Position numbers and translations under genes: made by a program | The notes under the pieces: model-generated | Told to the model about the DNA's origin: nothing | Databases searched by the model: none | Seen by the model: only the letters and a program-made list of their open reading frames with translations | DNA from: PXAP01 sp964520585 | GTDB taxonomy: Bacteria; Bacteroidota; Bacteroidia; Bacteroidales; PUMT01 | Reading direction: 5' to 3' | Assembly (NCBI GenBank): GCA_964520585.1 | Contig: CAZFOO010000080.1 | Span: 1 to 16,112 of the forward strand | Length of the DNA stretch: 16,112 bases | Shown: positions 1 to 6,536 of the stretch, one piece after another | Position numbering within the stretch: position 1 is the first letter of the stretch | Layout: each line of letters begins with the position of its first letter

Positions 1-108
1 GCTGGATAAAAACACAAACAGCCAAAATAATATGGAAAAAATAATATATCCCATAGCGTTTTTAAAAAAATAATATTACCTGATATTAACAGTAAGTATG
101 ATGTATTA
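1..108. other. AT-rich non-coding edge
   Basis: This stretch lies downstream of the minus-strand DUF5916 gene. It is very AT-rich with several A and T runs, and I see no open frame of useful length, GC-rich hairpin or RNA gene. An unseen neighbouring gene may begin or end beyond the left edge. Nothing more can be supported. Confidence 0.5.
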
Positions 109-2268
109 TTAAAACCTGATATTGTATTTAAGCTTGAACCTGAGAGAACTTTCTGAAATGGCAAACCGGTCCATCGGATCAATTATGTTGGAATTCCATG
201 CCAGGAAAACTTCCCGGCCGGGCCTGATGATCCACTGAAAGCGTGACTGCCAGCCGACCGTTTCCGACACATCATCGTACTGGACAAAGGTGAACAGGTT
301 GATCCGGGGACTGAAAAGTAGGTTCATTATTCCCCTGTAGATACCTACCTCCAAATCCCTTTCGGGGAATGAGAGGTAGCTTTTCTCCATCTCGCCGCTC
401 AAAAACAGGTTGACAAATACCTGCCATCCGGCAGTGACCTCGAAAGTCCGGTTTTCACCGTTATAAAACTCTCCCCATTCATATCCGAAGGTCCCCCATA
501 AATTTCTTTGTTTTGCGGAACTTATTGCCATTTCATTTGTCCTGAAATCATATTTTCCAGCAGGAATGATGACCTGTCCCAGCAGGTTAAAATCATTTAT
601 CAAATTCTCATGTATAAATTCAACCTCCGCTTCAAATTCCTCTCCGGTTGTAAACCGCACCTCCAGCGGTGTAAACTCTACCTCCCTGGTCTGAAGCACG
701 CCATCAAGCCCGGAAATATGATCAAGGTCAAATCTGGAAGTTACCTGTAACAGTCCCCATTTACCGGGCCGTGGACCAGCCCCTGCACTAAAGTAGTATT
801 CCCTTATTCCCCTGCGGGGAACAAAGCCGATACCGGCTGTAAAGTCCTGATCAATCTGCAAAAATCCGGCCCTGCCGAAAAACAGGTCGTTGGGATAATT
901 AAGCTCCGCCCCAAAAGCATTGTCGGCTGTCCGGCTGTTGCCGGGTGTTTCTGTAACCGACTGCATCCCGTAGGCTGTGAAAGCAAGATTCTTGTCCCCG
1001 CCCAGTTCTGAAGTGGCCAGCTTGGTGTCGAAACCATACAGGGCATTACTGCCGGCAGCTGTAGCATTACCCATGGTAGCTATCATCCCTGCCGAAGATT
1101 GCCGCCAGAAGTTCCTCGATACCCTCATGGCAGAGAAACTGTTGTCGTCATATTGCTTCTCCTGAAATATGCTAACCAGACCAATGTTCCAGTCCCCCGC
1201 CTGTCCTGTAAACTTACCCCCTGCATATATCGGCAATGGTTCACCTTCCCTGTCAAGTCCCAGCCGCCTGCTGAAAAAAGGAATGATCCTTCTATTATAA
1301 GGATTATCCCTTTCCCCGCTTATACCAAAATCAAAATAATTTATCCCGTCAAGGAAAAAATCCCTTTTTTCGGGGAAGTGGAGACTGAAACGGGTAAGGT
1401 TGATCTGACGGGTATCGGCCTCGGTCTCCGCAAAATCGGTGTTGAGGGTCAAAACGCTGCTGAGACCGGGAGTGACCTGGTAGAAAACATCGACACCGCC
1501 ATCGGCCATATATGAGTTTTTTTGCAGGGGACTGCGGTCATGCCCTGTTATTGCATAGGGACTGATATCCAGGCCCACTCCCTGGCTTATCCCCTCAAGC
1601 CCGGTAAGCAATCCTGCATCCGATACCTGGAAACGGTGATTATTAAGGTTGGCCTCCGGCCAGTGTGCAGCCTCCTGCTTCCTTCTTATATACCTTATCA
1701 TCTTCATACCCCAGGTTGTCTGTCCTTCGGTGAAATTCAGGGTTTTAAAAGGTATGGCTATCTCCGCTTCCCACCCGTGCGGGCGTATCGAGGCCCTCCC
1801 GTCCCACAGTCCCTGCCAGTCCTTATTAAATCCCTGACCGTTTCCGCTGATTATTGCATCGCCTATCGAGCCGCGCGGACCGATCTGGAACCAGTAAGCA
1901 TTCCTTCCGTCAAGGTGGGTGTCAAGTATTATCTGTACCCGGTCGTCGTTGCTAAGGTTTGCATTTCTTGCCATCTCCCTGCCCACAACCCCGTCAGGGT
2001 CATCATAACATCTTATGCCTATATAAAGGTAATTCTCATCATAAAGATAAAACACTTCGGTCCTTTCAGAGACGGGTTGCCCATTATTAGGCTCCCTCTG
2101 AACAAAATCGGTAACGGGAACGGCCAGGTTCCACAATTCTTCCGAAAGTATGCCGTCAATGACCGGGCTTTCTTCTGTTTTGGTAATATTCACCTTGGAC
2201 TGTGAAGAAACTTTTAATGGCAGAAATGATAAACATGCCAGAATCGTAAACAAGCAAGATTTTTTCAA
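109..2268 (-). CDS. Secreted CBM9-like / DUF5916 outer-membrane protein
   Basis: This is probably an outer-membrane-associated protein of unknown substrate. From the TTG at 2268 the product is 719 residues and opens with a Sec signal peptide (MKKSCLFTILACLSFLPLK, cleavage probably near VSSQ). A CBM9-like beta-sandwich follows at about 30-215; visible marks are the SPVIDGILSEELW opening, LYIGIRCYD and DGRNAYWFQIGPRG. The rest matches the DUF5916 family: a WGMKMIRYIRRKQE stretch near 185, then a long run of alternating beta strands ending in Phe, as outer-membrane barrels do. The frame is open upstream to another TTG at 2325, but no ATG occurs near the N-terminus. I prefer 2268 because it puts Lys-Lys directly before the hydrophobic core. 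CBM9-like modules often bind sugars, so glycan binding or transport is possible, but this is inference. mutS2 lies upstream on the same strand, 187 bases away. Confidence 0.85.
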   Translation of the reverse strand: MKKSCLFTILACLSFLPLKVSSQSKVNITKTEESPVIDGILSEELWNLAVPVTDFVQREPNNGQPVSERTEVFYLYDENYLYIGIRCYDDPDGVVGREMARNANLSNDDRVQIILDTHLDGRNAYWFQIGPRGSIGDAIISGNGQGFNKDWQGLWDGRASIRPHGWEAEIAIPFKTLNFTEGQTTWGMKMIRYIRRKQEAAHWPEANLNNHRFQVSDAGLLTGLEGISQGVGLDISPYAITGHDRSPLQKNSYMADGGVDVFYQVTPGLSSVLTLNTDFAETEADTRQINLTRFSLHFPEKRDFFLDGINYFDFGISGERDNPYNRRIIPFFSRRLGLDREGEPLPIYAGGKFTGQAGDWNIGLVSIFQEKQYDDNSFSAMRVSRNFWRQSSAGMIATMGNATAAGSNALYGFDTKLATSELGGDKNLAFTAYGMQSVTETPGNSRTADNAFGAELNYPNDLFFGRAGFLQIDQDFTAGIGFVPRRGIREYYFSAGAGPRPGKWGLLQVTSRFDLDHISGLDGVLQTREVEFTPLEVRFTTGEEFEAEVEFIHENLINDFNLLGQVIIPAGKYDFRTNEMAISSAKQRNLWGTFGYEWGEFYNGENRTFEVTAGWQVFVNLFLSGEMEKSYLSFPERDLEVGIYRGIMNLLFSPRINLFTFVQYDDVSETVGWQSRFQWIIRPGREVFLAWNSNIIDPMDRFAISESSLRFKLKYNIRF

Positions 2269-2404
2269 GGTATTATATTCATTAGGATTGACTGATAAAT
2301 GGCAAAATATATTCTGATAAAACAATAATACTGTATTGGTTAATAAGATCCGGGGACCCTGGTTAATTAACTGCCCGGGTAAAAATAATAAAAGTTATCA
2401 TACC

Positions 2405-2428
2405 GGGGCATTTTTTCTCAAATACCCC
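2405..2428 (-). terminator. Hairpin downstream of mutS2
   Basis: Read on the minus strand, GGGGTATTT and AAATGCCCC can form a 9-bp stem with one G-U wobble around a 6-base loop, starting about 28 bases after the mutS2 stop. On the plus strand the wobble becomes a C/A mismatch, which favours a role in minus-strand RNA. The T-rich tract (CTTTTATTATTTTT) starts about ten bases after the stem rather than at once, so it is an imperfect intrinsic terminator. It may end mutS2 transcripts before the DUF5916 gene. Confidence 0.45.
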
Positions 2429-2455
2429 TGTTTAATGATTTCAGATGCCTTAAAG

Positions 2456-4972
2456 CTAAGTTTCAAGACCTACCACTGTTATCCCCGATCCGCCTAATTC
2501 AACATGCTCATCCCGGTATGACTTTACCATGGGTAAGCCGGACAGGTATTCACGTATTATCTGCCTGAGAATGCCGTTGCCCTTTCCATGCAGGATCCTG
2601 ACCTCCCGGGCATTCACCATAAGTGCATCATCAATGAAACGGCTGATTATATCAAGTGCCTCATCGGCCCGCATACCCCTGACATCTCTTTCCGCCCTGA
2701 AATTAAGCTTTTTTTCCCTCAGGTTGAAGTTTGAAGAGGTGCCTGGCGAGGCGGGGGAGGTCGGGGACTTCCACATTTTTTTTGCCTCGTTTTTACTTAA
2801 TTTTTCGAGTTTTCTCTCCTGTACCGTAGTGATCATATTGCCAAACGCCACCAGGATACTCTTTCCCTGTACATCAAGAACCTCTCCTGTGATATCTCGT
2901 CCGAACAGCTTTACCTGGTCACCTTTTCTTATGGTGAGGTCTTCCTTTACGGGTGAATGCACCGCTTTTCCGGAAACAGGGATTCCGGTATCCTCTTTCT
3001 CTCTTTTCTTTTCTATCTTCTCTTTCCTGGCCCTGAGCTGTTCTATCTTTCTGTCAATGCCGGTACCGGTTGCCAAATCTTCCTTTTTCTCAACCTGTTT
3101 TTTCAGATCACCTATCTTCTTCCTGGACTCTTTAGTTCTTTCTTTTTCTGCCTGCGTCTCCCTTATTTCCCTTATGGTATTCTCGATCCTGCTGTTTACA
3201 TTTTCAAGCAGCTGCCTTGCCTCCTCTCTGGCCCGGGCAATGATCTCCTTCCTCTCTTCCTTGGCGCCGGCAAGCTGCACGCCATAACGTTCAATATCCT
3301 GCTCCAGCTTCTTCTCTATCTGCCTGATATTTCTTCTTTTCCTTTCCCAGTAATGCTTATCACGGATAATATCTTTCAGATGCCTGTCAAATTCAATATG
3401 CTCCTCTCCCACTTTATCTGCCGCGGATTGCAATATGTTTTCCGGAAGGCCTATCTTGCGTGCTATCTCAAATGCAAAGGAGCTGCCAGGCTTGCCGGTT
3501 TCCAGCCTGAACAGGGGCTCCATCTTTCCAGTGTCAAAAAGCATTGCCCCGTTAAAGATACCTGCAGTGGAGGCAGCAAAATGCTTCAGGTTGGTGTAAT
3601 GGGTGGTAATAACTCCGAAAGTACGGCTGCCGTTAAGGTGATCAAGAATAGCCTCGGCAATGGCTCCTCCAAGCATAGGTTCCGTTCCTGTGCCAAACTC
3701 ATCAATCAGTATAAGGGTGCTCTCACTACTGCTGCGAATAAAATACTTCATGTTCACCAGGTGGGAGCTGTAGGTACTCAGATCGTTCTCTATTGACTGC
3801 TCATCACCTATATCGATAAATATACCGGAAAATATTCCAGCTTCGGAATTTTCAGACACCGGCACCAACATGCCACACTGCAACATATACTGCAAAAGCC
3901 CCACTGTCTGCAGACATACCGACTTACCGCCTGCATTGGGGCCGCTTATCACCAGTATCCTGTTATCTTGGTCCAGTGCGATATTCAGGGGTACAGTATC
4001 CCGGTTTTCCTTTTTCAGGGAGATATATAAAAGAGGATGAAGAGCATTTTTCCATTGCAGTACCGGGCCATCGCGAAAAACAGGCTTAACGGCATTGACC
4101 CTTTTGGCAAAGAGTGCCTTGGCCCTGATAAAATCAATCAGCCCCATGTACCTGAATACCATGAGCAGCTCCTCAAGATATGGTCTGACCGAATCGGCAA
4201 ACTCTTTAAGAATCTTTAGCACTTCTCTCCTTTCGGCATATTCCAGCTCCCTGATCTGGTTATTCATTTCCACCACCTCGGCCGGTTCAATAAAGGCTGT
4301 TCTTCCACTGGCCGATTCATCGTGGATGAATCCCTTTAACTTACGCTTTTGAGATGCAGCAACCGGTATAACAGGCCTTCCTCCCCTGAGTGCAACAGCT
4401 GCATCCGGATCTGCCAGACCTCCTGCCTGTGCTGATTTCAGCACTGCCTGCATCTTTTTTGTAACCGCTCCCTGCTTCATGCCTATGTCACGACGGATGG
4501 ACTGCAATTCAGAAGAGGCGTTGTCTTTGATCCTGCCTTCCCGGGTAAGCAGTGCAGAAAGCCTGTCCCTTACAAACGCAGGCACTGAAGCCATTCCCGA
4601 AAGATCTTTAAGTGCGGGATAAAGTTCTCCGTTCTTCCCGCTGAACCAGTTTATAACCACCCTGGCAGTATCAAGAGAACGTTTCAGCTCAAACATCTCG
4701 TTAACCTCCATGAAAGCACCCTCTAACCTGATTTTGTTTAACCAAGGTGTGGCATCGGTAATATTTCCAAGCGGGAAGTCTTCGCCAAAGATCAAAATCT
4801 TCCTGAACTCTTCGGTCTGCTCCAGCCTGAGATTAATCTCATCATAGGTTACCAGGAAGGTCATTTTCTCCACATGCTCCCTGCCAAGGTTACACAGGCA
4901 AAGCTCTGCAAGCATTTCCCTGATAACGGAAAACCCTGTTTTCTGATCAAAATTTTTTGGATAAATCATCAT
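2456..4972 (-). CDS. mutS2: MutS2 family ATPase/endonuclease with Smr domain
   Basis: This is a cytoplasmic MutS2 homologue of 838 residues, close to the usual family length. In other bacteria MutS2 proteins suppress recombination or rescue collided ribosomes; which role applies here cannot be read from sequence. The order is an N-terminal clamp/core region without the mismatch-recognition domain of MutS1, a Walker A loop (GPNAGGKS, 344-351), the conserved segment IDIGDEQSIENDLSTYSSH (386-404), and Walker B LILIDEFGTGTEP (from 420). A Lys/Glu/Arg-rich coiled coil covers about 520-660. The C-terminal Smr nuclease domain holds DVRGMR (763-768) and HGKGNG (795-800). The usual Smr motif reads LDLRG, so DVRG is a mild variant. 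Two ATGs are adjacent (4972 and 4969); I use the first. A TAACTTTG element lies 17 bases upstream. Confidence 0.95.
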   Translation of the reverse strand: MMIYPKNFDQKTGFSVIREMLAELCLCNLGREHVEKMTFLVTYDEINLRLEQTEEFRKILIFGEDFPLGNITDATPWLNKIRLEGAFMEVNEMFELKRSLDTARVVINWFSGKNGELYPALKDLSGMASVPAFVRDRLSALLTREGRIKDNASSELQSIRRDIGMKQGAVTKKMQAVLKSAQAGGLADPDAAVALRGGRPVIPVAASQKRKLKGFIHDESASGRTAFIEPAEVVEMNNQIRELEYAERREVLKILKEFADSVRPYLEELLMVFRYMGLIDFIRAKALFAKRVNAVKPVFRDGPVLQWKNALHPLLYISLKKENRDTVPLNIALDQDNRILVISGPNAGGKSVCLQTVGLLQYMLQCGMLVPVSENSEAGIFSGIFIDIGDEQSIENDLSTYSSHLVNMKYFIRSSSESTLILIDEFGTGTEPMLGGAIAEAILDHLNGSRTFGVITTHYTNLKHFAASTAGIFNGAMLFDTGKMEPLFRLETGKPGSSFAFEIARKIGLPENILQSAADKVGEEHIEFDRHLKDIIRDKHYWERKRRNIRQIEKKLEQDIERYGVQLAGAKEERKEIIARAREEARQLLENVNSRIENTIREIRETQAEKERTKESRKKIGDLKKQVEKKEDLATGTGIDRKIEQLRARKEKIEKKREKEDTGIPVSGKAVHSPVKEDLTIRKGDQVKLFGRDITGEVLDVQGKSILVAFGNMITTVQERKLEKLSKNEAKKMWKSPTSPASPGTSSNFNLREKKLNFRAERDVRGMRADEALDIISRFIDDALMVNAREVRILHGKGNGILRQIIREYLSGLPMVKSYRDEHVELGGSGITVVGLET

Positions 4973-4988
4973 AAAGTAGTTGAAAATG

Positions 4989-4996
4989 CAAAGTTA
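4989..4996 (-). promoter_or_regulatory. Bacteroidota-type -7 element for mutS2
   Basis: TAACTTTG on the minus strand matches the TAnnTTTG -7 consensus of Bacteroidota primary promoters. It lies 16 bases before the mutS2 ATG, so the leader would be very short. I do not find a convincing TTG -33 element at the expected distance, so the call rests on the -7 word and its position. Confidence 0.4.
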
Positions 4997-5255
4997 ACAT
5001 CAATAAAACATTTTTACTACTCATTAGATTTAAAGACCATCTGACTTTTAAATACAGAAAGACTTGCTTTGCTTTGACATGAATTACACATTTGTCCAAT
5101 TTATTTAAACGCGCCGGTCACATCATATGTAACAGATGAACCGCCGGGCTTTACCATAAATTACACAACTGATTAATATTTATAAAAGCACTAAACGCAG
5201 CATCCGTAATCGTCGATTTTGCATCCTGTTGTCAGTGCATCGTACAATTTTTTTC

Positions 5256-5284
5256 CGATGCAAAATTCATGTACATTTGCATCG
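5256..5284. promoter_or_regulatory. 9-bp inverted repeat, candidate operator
   Basis: CGATGCAAA (5256-5264) and TTTGCATCG (5276-5284) are perfect inverted copies with an 11-base spacer. The spacer overlaps the palindrome ATGTACAT (5269-5276). The dyad covers the proposed -7 element of the cobalamin-sensor operon (5272-5279), so a protein bound here would block or control that promoter. A third half-site, TGCATCGTA, occurs in direct orientation at 5236-5244 and matches 5278-5286. The regulator is unknown. Confidence 0.5.
5272..5279 (+). promoter_or_regulatory. -7 element for the cobalamin-sensor operon
   Basis: TACATTTG matches TAnnTTTG and lies about 70 bases before the first ATG of the sensor gene. 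No clear TTG sits 19-21 bases upstream; that position is a T run. The element lies inside the inverted repeat at 5256-5284. Confidence 0.4.
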
Positions 5285-5348
5285 TAAAAAAATTTTGTTA
5301 CCGGCAGTGATTAATAATTTCTGAACCTGTTAAATATTGTGGCAAAAT

Positions 5349-6050
5349 ATGATGGACGAAAGCACTGTACAAAAGGATTTTTTAAATGCATTGATTGCAG
5401 GAGACCGGGTAAAAAGCAAAGAGATTTCAGCAGATTTACTGAATCAAAAGATTGGCATAATTGATCTTTATGAAAAATTTCTCAGGGTAGCTCTCTATGA
5501 GATCGGCGATTTGTGGGAAAAAGGAAAAATAAGTATTGCCACAGAGCATATGGCATCGGCTATTGTAGAAGCACTTATGAATCAGCTATTCCTGGAAATT
5601 ATATCGAATAAAAAAATCAGTAAAACCGCTATTGCAACATGCACTGAGAATGAATTCCATCAGATCGGGATTAAGATGGTAGCCGATGTATTTGAGATGC
5701 ACAACTGGAATGTTCATTTTTTGGGAGCAAATACACCTTCAAATGATTTAATCACCTTTACAAAAAGTATCAACCCCGATATTCTTGCAGTTTCCGTAAG
5801 CATCTATTTTAATCTGCCCCAGCTGGAATCTTTGCTTAAGTCCCTAACCAAAGAAATGCCGGGCTTGCTTATTCTGGCAGGGGGACAGGCATTCAGGCAC
5901 GGAGGAAAAGAGATATTAGAAAAGTACAATAATGTTATCTATCTGGCAGATCTGGTTAACCTTGGATCATTGATCAGGGATATTAATCAGGATGCAGACA
6001 AATTAGTACTGAAAAGAAGGTTACAAGCACTTGAAAACGACCAGGAGTGA
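5349..6050 (+). CDS. Cobalamin-binding sensor protein, CarH-like, no DNA-binding domain
   Basis: This is a stand-alone cobalamin-binding protein of 233 residues. A four-helix cap domain fills about 1-90 and a Rossmann-like B12-binding domain about 92-225. Visible signature residues (numbered from ATG 5349) are E102-x-H104-x-x-G107, then 41 residues to S-V-S (149-151), then 26 residues to GG (178-179). H104 is the expected lower cobalt ligand. The cap carries W56, nine residues, then E66-H67: the W-x9-EH motif described for adenosylcobalamin photoreceptors of the CarH/LitR class. No MerR helix-turn-helix precedes it, so it probably signals through a partner; a PAS/histidine kinase lies two genes downstream. 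The frame is open to a TTG at 5337, but ATGs at 5349 and 5352 are better starts. A corrinoid methyltransferase subunit is the main alternative; no methyltransferase lies nearby. The family call is firm, the light-sensing role is inferred. Confidence 0.88.
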   Translation: MMDESTVQKDFLNALIAGDRVKSKEISADLLNQKIGIIDLYEKFLRVALYEIGDLWEKGKISIATEHMASAIVEALMNQLFLEIISNKKISKTAIATCTENEFHQIGIKMVADVFEMHNWNVHFLGANTPSNDLITFTKSINPDILAVSVSIYFNLPQLESLLKSLTKEMPGLLILAGGQAFRHGGKEILEKYNNVIYLADLVNLGSLIRDINQDADKLVLKRRLQALENDQE

Positions 6051-6071
6051 CACTTAAATAACTAACAACCG

Positions 6072-6533
6072 ATGAACAAAAAAATGATCCTGGAGTCGGC
6101 AGACAGGCTAAAACAAGTCAGTGAAAATACTGCAGATGAATATCAAAGCAAAGCCGGAGAGCTGATAGCCAGAATGAATAACGTAATGCTTGGAAGGCCT
6201 GACCTGGAAGAACTGGTTGGGAAGAATAATATTGATATGATGCTGGACAATCATGCCAATCATGTGAGATTTTTGGCCTCAATACTGAAGAACTACAATG
6301 CCGCCGTCCTGGTTAATACTGTGCTGTGGGTTTTCAGGGCCTACCGCAGCCATGGATTCAGCACAAATTACTGGGCAGCTCAGTTAAACAACTGGATAAT
6401 GATTACGGAAGAATCACTTTCACCCGGATGCTACCATGAAGTTTATCCTTACTATGAATGGATGCAGGTAAACATCCCGGTATTCGTTAAATTATCGGAA
6501 AAAGAACCGGGGGGCCCCGATCCATTACATTAA
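6072..6533 (+). CDS. Unrecognised 153-residue helical protein of the sensor operon
   Basis: I do not recognise this family. The protein is small, soluble and probably all-helical, with no signal peptide or clear membrane segment. Its central part is rich in His and aromatic residues: NHANHVRFL (60-68), VLWVFRAYRSHGF (84-96), NYW (99-101), NNW (106-108), and a Tyr/Trp cluster, CYHEVYPYYEWM (120-131). Such clusters could hold a cofactor or form a protein-docking surface, but I see no known heme or metal motif. It starts 21 bases after the cobalamin-binding gene and ends three bases before the histidine kinase gene, so the three are very likely co-transcribed. A role as adaptor between sensor and kinase is the simplest guess from position alone. 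The start is an ATG with no strong Shine-Dalgarno sequence. Confidence 0.8.
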   Translation: MNKKMILESADRLKQVSENTADEYQSKAGELIARMNNVMLGRPDLEELVGKNNIDMMLDNHANHVRFLASILKNYNAAVLVNTVLWVFRAYRSHGFSTNYWAAQLNNWIMITEESLSPGCYHEVYPYYEWMQVNIPVFVKLSEKEPGGPDPLH

Positions 6534-6536
6534 ATT

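Larger units (their letters stand above)
4973..5348. other. Divergent intergenic region with repeats
   Basis: These 376 bases separate mutS2 (-) from the cobalamin-sensor operon (+). No open frame, tRNA or recognisable cobalamin riboswitch is visible. The half facing mutS2 is AT-rich and holds its -7 element. The half facing the sensor operon holds GCATC direct half-sites at 5200, 5221, 5237 and 5279 and one inverted GATGC at 5257. It also contains a perfect dyad (5256-5284) and a near-palindrome GTCACATCATATGTAAC (5117-5133). AATTACACA occurs twice, at 5082 and 5159. The density of repeated words suggests a control region. Confidence 0.6.

Noticed and set aside
1099..2205. Plus-strand open frames opposite the DUF5916 gene
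   Set aside because: Their translations show no recognisable motifs, and the opposite strand has a signal peptide and family-typical domains throughout.
2529..3796. Long plus-strand open frames (252 and 279 codons) opposite mutS2
   Set aside because: They are antisense to the MutS2 coiled-coil and ATPase regions, and their translations are Phe/Ser/Leu-rich without domain motifs. They are mirror frames of a Lys/Glu-rich gene.
4973..5348. Cobalamin riboswitch upstream of the B12-binding gene
   Set aside because: I looked for the conserved B12 box and its paired core. CCGGCAGTG near 5300 is only a faint resemblance in the wrong setting, and the expected leader structure is not seen.
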